Source: Sipunculus nudus (Eukaryota; Annelida; Sipuncula; Golfingiida; Sipunculidae). Taken from it: 64,000 nucleotides of DNA. The stretch lies in NCBI GenBank assembly GCA_026874595.1, contig CM049311.1, forward strand, positions 46,195,676-46,259,675, written 5' to 3'. Shown piece after piece: positions 37,628-48,381 of the stretch (positions are counted from its first letter, which is position 1; each line of letters starts with the position of its first letter). Position numbers and translations under genes: made by a program. The notes beneath the pieces were generated by a model, which was not told where the DNA came from, did not search any database, and worked only from the letters and a program-made list of their open reading frames with translations.

Positions 37628-38408
37628 TTATATATTATATAACATTAACTTATAGTCTAGAACAGTGTTTCATCCAAGCCAGAGCTTTAATAACTTCTTG
37701 TATATAGGCAGCAATATATAACCAATGACAATAAAAAAACAGTGTAACTCGATACAACCATTATAAAGGGACAAATGATACCTTTCATAAAAGCCCAATA
37801 CAGGTTGAGATGTTAAAATTGAATGCCCTGAGACACTGTTTGTTCAACTTTTTTGTTATAATGCACAAACAAATATCTAACACGAATACTAATCTTTAAT
37901 TTACACTATCTGACTGAAAACTAATAACCTTTAGGCATGTAAAGTAGAGATTGTTATGGAAAAACATGACCGAGTGGTCACCTATAGTTTATAACATAAG
38001 AGTAATACAGGACGCGCCCCAGTCATCCCAACTCGTAAACCATGCCTGTCACGTTGTCTTCACGCAGCACAAATAACGTGACTGTTGAGACTTTATTGTA
38101 TATACACATAGAATCACTGTGTAGGTAGTTCCGTACATCATATGAAAAGCCTTAGCAGGGTATGCATTATGTTCCATTTTGACCCGGACCAATACTCTTT
38201 AATCACAACAACGAGTTTAGCGGTGTGTTGCATTAAGGTGACTTAAGTCATGTAGCCGAAAAAAAATTATTATTCACAGAAAGGACTATAAATTGATGAT
38301 CATTGTCTTCGTATAAAAGAGTTTCACATCCTGAATGTAATAATAAAAATATTTTAACAATGTTCACATCCCAATGTTTGTTAATTTTTCAGTACCACCA
38401 ACATCTAA
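20292..38408 (+). CDS. Secreted protein with two tandem homologous (possibly CAP-like) modules
   Basis: Spliced gene of about 283 codons. Coding exons: 20292-20297, 22210-22326, 24744-24959, 28527-28612, 29868-29896, 30341-30367, 32510-32571, 33927-34133, 35369-35454 and 38393-38408, all GT-AG with consistent phases. Residues 1-18 are a signal peptide (MKVLVLTLLAVAMGTSEA). Module 1 (19-142) and module 2 (164-279) both start GRAF, have WD, Leu, Gly and Cys at matching places in a phase 0-0 exon, and end in an 86-nt phase 0-2 exon with three cysteines before a VVV-x-C-x-F strand. The linker has an N-glycosylation sequon (N152). The order W-D...L...C, then GC...C...VVxC, recalls the first helix and last strand of CAP/SCP domains, shortened and without clear active-site histidines; that link is inference. 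The start is fixed by the promoter and signal peptide. The last exon is uncertain (see 35688-35703). A polyA signal aataaa lies at 38712. Confidence 0.8.
20800..22013. mobile_element. Pearl/Helentron-like non-autonomous element
   Basis: In intron 1. It opens with a small hairpin (gtgtcg-gaa-cgacac) and aatgcccccgcc. Then come about 5.7 copies of a 180-bp core repeat (about 20879-21911), an acggaagg microsatellite (about 21926-21968) and a terminal hairpin with arms tatgcccc...ggccac / gtggc...gggggcata (about 21983-22013). Core tandem repeats, an ACGG tract and an end hairpin are the plan described for bivalve pearl/HINE elements. Copies alternate between two variants, so the last four form a 360-bp dimer repeated twice with about one difference. 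No coding capacity. Confidence 0.75.
22906..23145. repeat. 118-bp direct duplication
   Basis: gttgatttcccagctaccgc begins at 22906 and again at 23024. The copies are nearly identical apart from a short indel, which implies a recent duplication. It lies in intron 2. Confidence 0.9.
23285..23750. repeat. About 60-bp minisatellite, about 8 copies
   Basis: Unit ttggttttatacacgagctt followed by ttgtgtggggcctgagaaacacagcttta. It lies in intron 2; copies differ by about 10%. Confidence 0.92.
23751..24743. other. Rest of intron 2, nothing recognised
   Basis: AT-rich intronic sequence ending in a polypyrimidine tract and the acceptor cag at 24741-24743. Confidence 0.5.
25142..25287. mobile_element. 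Tigger/pogo-type MITE
   Basis: 146 bp with inverted ends (cagtaaaatctcaactaaggacc at left; the right end reversed is cagtcaaacctcgaaactg), each flanked by the dinucleotide TA (25140-25141, 25288-25289). CAGT...ACCTC ends plus a TA target site are typical of pogo/Tigger elements. Intron 3. Non-coding. Confidence 0.85.
25524..25589. repeat. (TA)n microsatellite
   Basis: About 66 bp of pure TA in intron 3. Confidence 0.97.
25590..26084. other. Intron 3 segment, nothing recognised
   Basis: A 60-codon ORF at 25607-25789 is not supported by any motif. Confidence 0.4.
26085..26575. repeat. About 43-bp minisatellite, about 11 copies
   Basis: Unit aaaacaacaggcgaaacttt followed by tgtattcaataacacacagaacc. 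Copies alternate between 'caataac' and 'catcaac' versions. Intron 3. Confidence 0.94.
26576..28526. other. Rest of intron 3, nothing recognised
   Basis: AT-rich. Short CA run at about 28016-28031 and C-tract near 28457. It ends in the acceptor ttttacag at 28519-28526. Confidence 0.45.
28613..29867. other. Intron 4, nothing recognised
   Basis: A 95-codon ORF at 28920-29207 lies in a less AT-rich block but has no family signature. It may be an unrecognised repeat. A short GA run is near 29782. Confidence 0.4.
30192..30248. repeat. (TA)n microsatellite
   Basis: About 56 bp of pure TA between the two micro-exons of 29 and 27 nt. Confidence 0.97.
30877..31172. repeat. 20-bp minisatellite, about 15 copies
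   Basis: Unit cacacagcggttatacacta, with two 19-bp copies lacking one base (ttaacac). Some copies carry cagcagtt. The 157- and 133-codon ORFs through it are periodic artefacts. Intron 6. Confidence 0.96.
31270..31465. mobile_element. Foldback MITE with long terminal inverted repeats
   Basis: The left arm (cactgatagtgcattgtgca ... aacacccgctctcgtt) is the imperfect reverse complement of the right arm (aacgagagcgggtgtcgcat ... gcaataccacgctttcagtg), about 55-60 bp each, around a spacer of about 75 bp. It begins CACTG and ends CAGTG. No target duplication was clear, so the superfamily is not assigned. Intron 6. Confidence 0.8.
31466..32509. other. Rest of intron 6, with an AT microsatellite
   Basis: Holds an (AT)n run at about 32109-32144. 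No gene recognised. It ends in acceptor ttgtag at 32504-32509. Confidence 0.5.
32572..33740. other. Intron 7, with a cryptic exon-like segment
   Basis: Holds an AT microsatellite at 32860-32904, and at 32768-32814 a segment with a good acceptor (gtttcag) and a fair donor (gggtagca) that encodes DREFTWRVTKRMQTN. Including it would break the reading frame into the next exon, whereas skipping it keeps phase 0, so it is not included in the model. A hydrophobic 111-codon ORF (33191-33526) here is unsupported. Confidence 0.5.
33741..33940 (+). repeat. 43-bp minisatellite that includes the exon 8 splice acceptor
   Basis: Unit ttatctggttgtaggagtga followed by tacacaagtattatatctgatta, about 4.5 copies. 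The final partial copy (atctggttgtaggagtg) contains the acceptor tag at 33924-33926 and the first bases of the next exon (gagtgggat...). Earlier copies carry ttgtaggag, ttgtaggag, ttgtcggag and ttgtaagag, so at least two decoy acceptors with intact AG are present upstream. Exon sequence beyond gagtg is unique. Confidence 0.85.
34134..35368. other. Intron 8, nothing firmly recognised
   Basis: Contains GC-richer inverted fragments around 34966-35075 (accgcacgcggtatgcgg ... ataccgcaaaccgcata), perhaps a decayed MITE. The 98-codon ORF starting at 33957 is just the exon read through its donor. Confidence 0.4.
35688..35703 (+). CDS. Alternative terminal exon candidate of the two-module gene
   Basis: After the polypyrimidine acceptor gttgttttcag (ending 35687), the phase-2 donor of the previous exon would read on as E-D-S-P-L-stop. 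The competing 3' exon at 38393 gives D-T-T-N-I-stop and has a polyA signal downstream. Either adds only a few residues after the last conserved cysteine strand. If used here, the 3' UTR would run into the 47-bp satellite. Confidence 0.35.
35716..37270. repeat. 47-bp minisatellite with an internal palindrome, about 33 copies
   Basis: Unit ttgatttaaaccttcagtaa followed by atactatttactaacactcaacctaac. Most copies contain agtaaata-c-tatttact, a perfect inverted repeat; a second common variant reads ctgtaaatactgtttact, where only gtaaa/tttac pairs. Variants are interspersed along the array, and the right end decays from about 37 kb. It lies in the last intron. Confidence 0.96.
37265..37430. repeat. 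About 75-bp direct duplication
   Basis: gaatgaatcatgcattccac followed by acaattgatt... recurs about 75-80 bp later with small differences, ending in tttttaccc both times. The core atgaatcatgcattc includes the palindrome gaatcatgcattc with one mismatch. Confidence 0.8.
37431..38392. other. Rest of the last intron
   Basis: A TA microsatellite at about 37590-37622. Otherwise nothing recognised. It ends in acceptor ttaatttttcag. Confidence 0.5.
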
Positions 38409-38711
38409 AGGCGTGACGACTGGTCATTCCTGCACACACGGCTTTATCCGGTCTCCGTCTCTGTTACCCCCGGAAAGCAACAGTCAGGATAACAGAGAAA
38501 AATTGTACATACTGCTGCCGGACTAGAAACACCTAAAGAAATATGACATCTATCTGTACAATTCAAAGTTTAACTAAATCTAATGAATTATTTAATTTTC
38601 TTTATACATCTGTTTTACGCATTTTATTTGTATATTGTGCAACTGAAGTGTGTCAGTCACTAATGACTTGTGGATCTGCATAATAATATACTGTAAAATG
38701 AGTCTATTTAA

Positions 38712-38717
38712 AATAAA
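38712..38717 (+). terminator. Polyadenylation signal of the two-module gene
   Basis: aataaa about 305 nt after the stop at 38406-38408; the first canonical hexamer downstream of the 3' exon. Cleavage would be expected near 38730-38740. Confidence 0.55.
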
Positions 38718-38739
38718 ATGGTAAAAGTTTATACCTGAC

Positions 38740-41700
38740 TTTTCCTATATTTTACCTCCATTAACGGAGGTGACATGGGGTATTTGATCGGCCCGGTTTA
38801 CGTGTGTGTGTGTGTGTGTGTGTGTGTGACCTGCCGAGCAATATCTCCGAAATTCTAATTGGACATCAATGAAATTCTGTGGAAGGAAGGGTCATACGGA
38901 CCACAAGGGAAATCTATAATTTTGGGATAGATGGGTGAATTTGAAAGGCTGATCTGATCCGGATTTCGCCAAAATTGGACCTTTTTGTCCGCTGTTTTTA
39001 ATCGATAAGCTCAACCTTTAATCACATCTTAAAGCCCCCCCCCCCCCCCCCCCATGCAAACAAACAATCAGCTAGAGCCCGTCCTGTACAAAACGATGAC
39101 AATTTGATATCTTCGTAAGTTTCACAAAATAAAATGTATGAATCTTAATTCTTAATGAATTTCCTTGAACTGTTTTGTAAGGATGGACAGTTAACATTTT
39201 CCTGTTTAATTGTTTCAAATTAAGTCAGTTGTTAATATCCCCTAATGTTTTCAATAACATAAATGAATTAATAATGGAAAGGTGTGATATGGGTTGATTA
39301 ATTTTGGGTCTAGATGCAAGCGTTAGCGGAGGTGTGCGGTCTATTAGTGCTTCCTAAACAAAGATAAGGATATCTTTGAGCAGCAATGGTTTACAGGACG
39401 CAGTACACAATCCTTCCGACAGAGGTCGTTTCTATCTAAATTGCACCACTTCAAGATAAACACTGTAACGCTGGACGGCCGGGACAACTTGTCTCAGCTG
39501 TCGAACATTTAAAATCAAAGTTTGATACATTTCAAGGAAACACCTTCTGTTTGTACTTCACATGCGCATGTTTACAAAATATTACTTATTCTGTGAAATC
39601 CTTACCACCAAAACAGCCGTATTCATCTAATTTGCCTTGAAACAATTCTTATCTAACGAATTTGATCCCATTGCATTACACTTTCACTACATATATATCT
39701 ACGCCATCTGTGCATGTAGAAGCCCCGATGCATTGTGGACCGTAGATGACCTTAAACAGCAGTGTCGAACTCTTCTGTCCCACTCTGTGCAGCTGCAGTC
39801 CACGTCTAACCGTGTCAGTGGGAGGGTGACTAACAATGATTATACAACCAGAAAGGGGCGCATTCGTAAGCTGTGATGGAGAATTGTTGGGCACATTTAA
39901 ACCAAACCATCAGCAGGTTATTGCCAACTGAGATATTCTCATATATTCTGTTATACTGAGGTTATGCTTTTTGAACGGAATATGTTTTTGTTTGTAAGAT
40001 AATCGAACAAAATTTATCATATTTACCTGAGAGAGAGAGAGAGAGAGAGAGAGAGGAGTAAAGATTTGTTTAATATTTGACATTGGATACACCAATGGAA
40101 TGTTCATTTCATCTGCTTTGAAATGATGCCCGGGGCCAGAAACATGGAAGGGTCAACAACTGATTTAAAGAATTTAACCTTATATTATTAGATCATACTC
40201 TTTTCTTAGTTAAGAAAGAAAATTAGACGGTATATATAATGGGGAGTTTCAAAATAAATCTACTTAACGCAGATAACCATACACATACTGCTGATTTCTT
40301 ACAATGTATGTAGGCCTATTCATATGGGAACCTACCTCTCATTAACAAACTTTCAAAAGTAAGTATAAGGACTCAATCACTATTTCATTTTTTTTTGCAA
40401 TGTGATGCAAGTCTGTTCAGCGGAATTCATTTGACTGGCAACTCTGACCATCTAACAATTTTCTGTATACATAATAATATTCTCTGTAAAGATAAGCCAG
40501 TGTTTCAGTAAAAAATAAAATACACGGTCCAAATAAAAATAAATTTATATCACAACTGTTGTTACACTTCAAGAGTACTTTATATTAAAAGCACTGGTAT
40601 TGTTTTGTTATCTTTGACATAGATATTCCTCTACATATTTCATATACATGAAAGAATAAGGTCAATTATTGCGTAATTTTTAGAAGTTTAGAAGAAGTGC
40701 CAATGTTTCACTCAAAAACTCAATACACAGACACAAATAAAAATAAACTTTTATCACAACTTCAGAATATCAACAGGAGCTCTGTGCACAATAGTAATGA
40801 TTGTCAGGCTGCATACTGACTGCTTATACTCCCAGCTTCACACCATCATCTGTAAATGCTATAGCGAATGATTTCCTCTAAAACATATAAAAATATGATA
40901 TAAAAACAGAAAATCATGGTTAATACCAAGACTTAGAGAATCAATGAAAGTAAAAATAAGCTTCATGTTAAATCATTAAAAATCCCCACTTTATTAAATG
41001 CTAAGACATAAAAATAATAGAAACAAATTGCACCACCTGTGATAATACGACATGTGATAATACTTCCAGATAATACTTACATACGTTATTTCTGATAAAA
41101 AAAAGTATTATAGCTTTTTGTGATGCAGGCATAACAAAGATCATCGAGGTCTATTAGAAATTTGTTGATACTTATCCGTTGTTAAATTGTTCACATAGAA
41201 TCCTTTGTATTAAACCGTTATTGTAGTAGTTCAGATTATAGTCCATGAAAAGTTATAATTTTATTTCTGTCAAAGATTTTTACAGTTATCTCGATTAAAA
41301 TTGTGTCTGCAGGTCGGCGGTTGACGTGCCTAATTTTGTAAGATATTATTACTGCAAGCAAAGTGAAAAATGAAAATCTTGTTTTATTTTGCTTTGTCAG
41401 AGAAGGGGGATTTCTTCACGGGCAATCTGACGTATCGGGTTTAAATGAACAATGGTATTGATTACAGAAAAATACGTGAAACTGTCAAATGATGAGATTA
41501 CTTTATTCTTTATCTGACATTGCCATATAAAAGGAAAATGTTATTTCACAACTTTACCATATAGTTTCACCCGACTATGAAACACCATGAAAGTGAATTG
41601 ACATACCAGACGTTGGGATGTCACAATGAGTGTTGACTGTTGAGAGACCATATGTACCCTTTCAAATGAGGTTTAATACCAATGAGACATTCTGTATTGT

Positions 41701-42788
41701 AAAACGTCACTTTTGTCAAGTTTATTATCAGTAAAATGAGAAAAAGGTGATAAAATTAAAAGGGAAATTGTCAAATTTAATCTTAATCAGTCTATCCCAT
41801 AACCACCATAAATTGTATTTAAATATGTATTTTCCACCAAATAAATTGTTACATCGATTGTGCACTATAATTAATCATTTTATTTGATCAAATATTGAAT
41901 TACCAAAGAAATTACGAAAACAATGTATTGTGCATATTTGTTCCAACGACAATTTCGATTTTCAAGAACTAGACGTCCTAACCATTGAAATTGTACATTT
42001 AGCCTGTTATTCCTGTGGTAAGAGTATATTAATAGTTTCGCAGCCATTGCCACTGCAAGCACTTTATACAAAACCAGTTCATTTTGCAGCAGTATGAATA
42101 TGTTAAGGCCAGACAGGACGTTATCGAACGTCCCTGGTTCACGATCAGTGTTTGGTAAAAGCAGTCAAGTTCGACCGTTTTCATGCTATTGTTAATAGAA
42201 TAACCCCCCTGTCAATGAAGTAAATCTGAGGTTGGCAATTATAACATCATGAGCACTAATGGTTCAGCCTCGCAGAGTGAGGGAGTGTTTGTATTAGGGA
42301 GAGAGACAAGCCATTTAACCGTCTAGTGTCACAGGTAACGTGCGAACGTACCGAGCTCACACAGCAAAGGTCAGGGTTATGTTTTATATTTCATTGCAGT
42401 CTCAGGTTAAATGTGAAATGATAAAATACAGGAATGTGTCGATCAGCGTTTATTACTTACACTGTCGATTCAGACATAAATCTGCCAAATTCAAAGATAC
42501 AGACACACATCATGGCCGTTAAGATACCACGATCAGTCAACATTCAAAATCTAAATAAATTAATTAAAAAACTGATTGCTAATTGAACTGGGCAATAGCA
42601 TACTCAACAACTAATGTCAGGTTTTTAAGTGGTCATAAATCATAGGCCAAAGCTTTTCCTTGACAGTAACTTGTTAATTTGTCTTAAGTTTTTGACCAAT
42701 CAATTGAACATTCCTTTATTTTTATTTTATTTTAATGATACATTTTAGACATTCCTTCAGAAGTGTTGAGGTACAAATCTTCCTTACA
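38740..42788. other. Intergenic region and receptor-gene upstream
   Basis: Holds simple repeats: TG at about 38801-38828, a C-tract at about 39036-39053, and GA at about 40031-40054. A direct repeat of about 60 bp (tttcagtaaaaaataaaata... at about 40503 and the diverged tttcactcaaaaactcaata at about 40705) is spaced about 200 bp apart. No gene was recognised. The receptor's 5' non-coding exon must lie here, because its ATG follows a splice acceptor (ccttacag, ending 42789). Confidence 0.45.
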
Positions 42789-42791
42789 GGT

Positions 42792-45700
42792 ATGGCACCG
42801 GAAAAAGCATTCACCGCTAAGTCGGCGTGGTCCGTCACCACGGAGTATGAAACAACCGTAGAACAAACGAGTGACGCGAGCCGCAAGAGGCACTATATTC
42901 TAAAGTATTTCTCCTGGCTGGAAATGTACCTTGTGGTGTCTGGCATGAGCTGTTATCAGTCTCTTAACAAATCCAAAGTTTATCTGTCCAAAGCTTATTG
43001 CATTGTACTTTGTGTTTTATCCTGCGCTAACGCTTTACGTTTCGTTTTCAATATAAATACGAAGAACATTTTATCAGTTCACGTTGTTACAGGGATCGTA
43101 TGCGGTGTGTTTTTCACAAAGTTTGCCTTTTCTTCATTGAACGTCTTATACCGGGCTTCCTTTCTGTTTAAATTCAGGGAGTTATATTTAGACGCTTCTG
43201 AAGATAACCCATCGGACTTTTACGGAACACACCTAGGCAAAGTATTGAAACGTTTATTTGGAGTTTTCTCTGCTTTCACCGTCTTCTGCTTCATTTTGTG
43301 CATCTGTATCGTAGTGTTACCGGAAACAGGAGAAGTGCGGAATTACTGCGCAATCCCATTCAACACGTCATCTACTGGATATGTTCCTCTTCTTTATCTT
43401 TCTGCTATCATCTTTATATTCGTTTACCAGTCATGGAGCGCCGGTACCACAATATTTATCTTTCTCTGTTTTGTGATTGTTAAGGAGTACACGTTTCTCT
43501 CCCAGTCCGTCCAGAACTCTTTGGGAAAGGACGGGCGTTTTTTTGGTGACTTGGAGAGAATCCGAAGGAAACATAACACAGTCGGTAAGATGGTCGGGGT
43601 TACTGACGACATGTTTTGTTACATCATCGGAGCTAACTTCCTCACTGTCATGGTCCTATCGTGTTTGTTATTATACACATTTGCTAGAGGTAATCTTGAT
43701 CAGTACATTGCCGTTGGTCTCATCGTTTTCGGAGCGTACACTCTGGGAGAATGCGGCATCGTTTTCGTTGGATGCGTAGCTGTCCGCAATGCTGTAGGTG
43801 CAAGTTTTTAAAAATGTATTAAACAACACTTTTTGTAGTTAATTTTAATCTTCATTTTAGAGCCGTATTTTAGCATTTTAATTAACTGTAGCTTGGCGCA
43901 CTTTAACCCAATTGCGATAAGTGTAAATTTATAATTGATACATAATTTTGGAATGCGATCTGCCTGTACTCCGCGTCTACCTTTGCAATATACACAACGT
44001 ATAGGTAGAAATAAATGTATATATTGTATTAAACGTCTAGATAACCATAGATATGGGTACCAGTAATATCAGGTTATTTACGAGTAATTCTTGGATATAT
44101 TGCCTGCAGGCCCAGTGCATAACTGACCACCTGTACGATATAAACCTGGATCACCTGGAGAAGGATGACACAAACAAGGTAAGATTAAGACATCATTTTT
44201 CCAACAAACAACAAAAGTGAAAAATCGGCGGCCTCCCTGCTTAGTTTTCAATAACAAGAAGGTTTCAGTTACAAGAGCTCGAGTCACTTACAAATTGTCA
44301 TCATGAAACCTCATCCGCAACTTTATCGACTTCTTTTGTTTGTTTAAAGTTAACTAGCGCCATTACGACCCTCTGACCAGAGAGTCTAGGGGCCAGTTTA
44401 ATATAAGCGTTAGAGTGCCTTTACATCTTGCATCGACAACCACTTTAGGGCTCTATGAGGATGCCATTGTGTCCGCCCTTCTTGAGAACGCCTAAAGGTC
44501 TACAAGTACGCTGCAATTTGATAAAACAACAGACGAATCGTCAGCTTTTTAGTATATTTTTCTAACAACATCTACCATCTGGGAGACAAATTCCATTTGA
44601 ACTCGGCAAATTTTTAAATCCCACTGCATGTTTGTTGAATTTCTGAGCGCATGAATACCAGCATGGCTCCAACGGGTTACTGGACGGCAGCCAACTGGTA
44701 CGCGATACAGGAAACGACTCGTTACCATACAGACGAATTTTCAGTTTGGTTTGTTAGTGCACATTTATTCTTTTGTCTTAAATCAACACACGTAGCCTAA
44801 CTGTAGGATTATCGTCTGTTTATCACAATATCAATGCAACATGATGGATGACCGTTGCAGTACATTCCGCCATGTGGCTTGTTTCACGATTTAAGCTTAC
44901 GAGCCTAATTTTAATGGTATATATTCAAGGCTAATAGTCAACACCACCTGTAACACTAAAATTTACATGATTGGACTTCTTAATTTCATTTCCCCCCGAA
45001 GCATCTGAATCCAAATACAACAGTGAATTCTTCTATCTACCCAAACTTGAATTTAAAGTGCAGCAAAATTCTACAATATAATATCCTAACTGTAAACATA
45101 TTCTCATACACATTTTTTATGGAAATCTTAAACATAATTTTCAATTTCTGTTCATATTCTGGATGCTAATTTCAGGTTTGGAATAAATAAATAAAGGAAT
45201 AGGCGAACCTTTGATCATATACTTATTATATCATATATAGTGTCATTATCTCATTTCATGGTCTCTGGATTTACAAGTTCAATGATATATACAAGTCCCA
45301 TGAAGTAAAACAAAGTTTGTTTTCTCAGATTCCGTGTTTGGAACTTGCTTTAACTGGCCGGTCTGTCTGTCTGGAGTTTTTGAACTGGCACGCACGTAAA
45401 ATTGTCGTTATCATAACGGCCCATCAGATCCAACGTAACAAAACTAAACAATACACAGTAGACAAAAAACTGTTCATACATTGTTTGAAGAAGAATAGAT
45501 GAACTGGAAAGGGAATAAGCTTACAAGCCACTACATGGTTGGTCAGGTCTGAGCAGACAGTCTGAGACACACTCAGCAGAATCCAACTCACATAGTCTGG
45601 TAAAAATAAGGTTGAACCCAGTACAAATTGCCACATAATTAAAACCAAATGTAGAAACTCAGAACCTTCTGGGAAATAGCATGTAAAAAGTCTCAAAAAG

Positions 45701-48381
45701 TCGCATTTGGGAAAAGCCATTTAATTTGATAATTTTAATTGGCTTATTAACTAGTAAGTGATACTTTACTTATCTGCATATTGTCATTTTAAATTTTGAC
45801 TTTATTCCAATGCGTGATCACTCATTTGTAAGTTTTTTTTGTCAGATGCCAATGTACCAATAATAACGATTTTAACAAAAACATTTCTGTTGCAATTTGT
45901 TCTGGGTTTTGCTAAATATAAAGAATAATGACTGGACTAACATGAGTATACAACTCTGCTGGTCTGGATTTGAAAGCGTCAAAATCTGCCAATCTGCCGC
46001 GACCTGGGTATAAATTTAGTCCCTTTAAAATATGTTGGACAAGAAGTGCTTCAGTGCAAATGACATAGACATGGGTGTTTATCTGGTATGTAAAATGTAA
46101 AGCTTGCAAGCTCATATTCACGACTTATAGTGGTAATTCAAAACCAACACGACTTATAGTGGTGATTCCATACCAACACGACTTATAGAGTAATTCCATA
46201 CCAACACGACGTATAGTGTAATTCCATACCAACACGACTTCCAGTGGTAATTCCATACCAGCACGACTTATACTGGTAATTCCATACCAACACGACTTAT
46301 ATTGGTGATTCCATACCAACACGACTTATATTGGTGATTCCAAACCTACACGCCTTATAGTGTAATTCCATACCAACACGACGTATAGTGTAATTCCATA
46401 CCAACACGACTTATAGTGTAATTCCATACCTACACGACTTATAGTGTAATTCCATACCAACACGACTTACAATGTAATTCCATACCTACACGACTTATAG
46501 TGTAATTCCATACCTACACGACTTATAGTGAAATTCCATACCAACACGACTTAAAGTGTAATTCCATACCAACACGACTTATAGTGTAATTCCATACCAA
46601 CACGACGTATAGTGTAATTCCTTACCTACACGACTTATAGTGTAATTCCATACCAACACGACGTATAGTGTAATTCCTTACCTACACGACTTATAGTGTA
46701 ATTCCATACCAACACGACGTATAGTGTAATTCCATACCAACACGACTAATAGGGTAATTCCATACCAACACGACGTATAGTGTAATTCCATACCTACACG
46801 ACTCATAGTGTAATTCCATACCAACACGACGTATAGTGTAATTCCATACCAACACGACGTATAGTGTAATTCCATACCAACACGACGTATAGTGTAATTC
46901 CATACCAACACGACGTAAAGTGTAATTCCATACCAACACGACGTATAGTGAAATTCCATACCAACACGACGTATAGTGTAATTCCATACCAACACGACGT
47001 ATAGTGTAATTCCATACCAACACGACGTATAGTGTAATTCCATACCAACACGACGTATAGTGTAATTCCATACCAACACGACGTATAGGGTAATTCTATA
47101 CCAACACGACGTATAGTGTAATTCCATACCAACACAACGTATAGTGTAATTCCAGACCAACACGACGTATAGTGTAATTCCATACCAACACGACGTATAG
47201 TGTAATTCCATACCAACACGACGTATAGTGTAATTCCATACCAACACGACGTATAGGGTAATTCTATACCAACACGACGTATAGTGTAATTCCATACCAA
47301 CACGACGTATAGTGAAATTCCATACCAACACGACGTATAGTGTAATTCCATACCAACACGACGTATAGTGTAATTCCATACCAACACGACGTATAGTGTA
47401 ATTCCATACCAACACGACGTATAGGGTAATTCTATACCAACACGACGTATAGGGTAATTCTATACCAACACTTCCTTCTTCCACGGTTCTTTTTATTCTT
47501 ATTTACACATGGTTTAGTTATATCTGCTGTTTGGCCCAACAGTCTTCCTGAGAATCAGCTGACTTGAAAACATTTCTCATCTGGCTTTTGTTATCTTTTG
47601 TAATTTTTTTCACCAGAAACCCTTTTTAAACAATCCAAATATTTTAAAAAATAATTAAAACATTTTAATTAACAAACCCATTTTCGAAAAACCTCCTCCG
47701 TGGTTTAGAAGAAAAAAAAACACCAAACTTTAATTTTGTAATAAAGGTTTATTTTTTTTTCTTTTTCACAGTTAATTATAATACAAAGTTGATTAAGCTT
47801 GTCATATTGTCCTAGACTTCCTTAATTCGGTCGGATTGAAGTCAAAGTGTCACCTGTGTTATGTACCTGCTGATGTCATTACTTATGTATGAGATTAGTT
47901 GAGCTTCATCACCTTTCATTGTAGGTGATCGTCTTTCTGAGTCGCTTGTCTACAGGACACACAGGTCTGACAGCCGCCAGACTCTTCACGGTCGACAAGG
48001 GGGCAATACTCACCGTGAGTAGCGGGAAAAGAAAGCATTCTCACAAAATATTTCTCGATAATTCATTTATTTATCCACAGTCTGAATATTAATCGTTTGC
48101 ACTAAATCATTAACTAAATTATCAAATTAAAAAACTTCAAAAGAACTATATTTAAAATGTAATGTTTCTGTACCAAACTAAACACAGTTAAACTTGCAAA
48201 TAAAGCAATTTAACACGTGAATAAACCTTCAGGTTAGAGTATCTGAGGTGCCATGTTTCCTTGGTTTCAGATTGTGGGAACTATAGTGACATATGCTGTT
48301 GTTGTGATCCAGTTCCACCAAGGGTCTCCGGCTATTGTCTTCAGTGAGCAAAACGTGACCCAGCCAAACATGGGCATTTAA
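42792..48381 (+). CDS. Gustatory-receptor-like seven-transmembrane protein
   Basis: Four coding exons: 42792-43793, 44110-44178, 47925-48014 and 48271-48381, all phase 0, giving about 423 residues. ATG comes two bases after an acceptor, so a 5' UTR intron is likely; the longer upstream reading (MIHFRH...) crosses that acceptor. Hydrophobic spans lie at about 68-88, 94-114, 154-176, 197-232 (one or two), 274-297, 304-330 and 388-402. The last exon starts with a span containing TYAVVVIQF (394-402), matching the TYhhhhhQF signature in the final helix of insect Gr/Or-type and invertebrate Grl receptors. The exon before it encodes FLSRLSTGHTGLTAARLFTV, like the loop leading into that helix. In these families the N-terminus is cytoplasmic and subunits form cation channels; ligand and tissue cannot be read here. 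A possible polyA signal (aataaa, 48775) lies beyond a SINE. Confidence 0.88.
44179..46119. other. Receptor intron 2, left part
   Basis: No gene recognised. Minus-strand ORFs here (for example 45424-45720) have no support. Confidence 0.45.
46120..47475. repeat. 28-bp minisatellite, about 48 copies
   Basis: Unit gtaattccataccaacacga followed by cgtatagt. The left third is more diverged (cttatagt variants), while the right two thirds are nearly uniform, which suggests recent homogenisation from that side. Minus-strand ORFs of up to 268 codons arise because three units equal 84 bp; they are artefacts. Intron 2 of the receptor gene. Confidence 0.97.

Noticed and set aside
38394-38526. Longer 3' reading PPTSKGVTTGHSCTHGF... 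in the last exon
   Set aside because: It needs a phase-1 donor; the preceding exon ends in phase 2, which gives a stop after five residues. Module 1 also ends at the same place.
42735-42791. Upstream extension of the receptor (MIHFRHSFRSVEVQIFLTG)
   Set aside because: It crosses a good splice acceptor (ccttacag) two bases before the better-placed ATG at 42792.
46678-47484. 268-codon minus-strand ORF and overlapping 194- and 126-codon ORFs
   Set aside because: They are periodic readings of the 28-bp minisatellite (three units equal 84 bp) with the same peptide in every frame and no coding flank.
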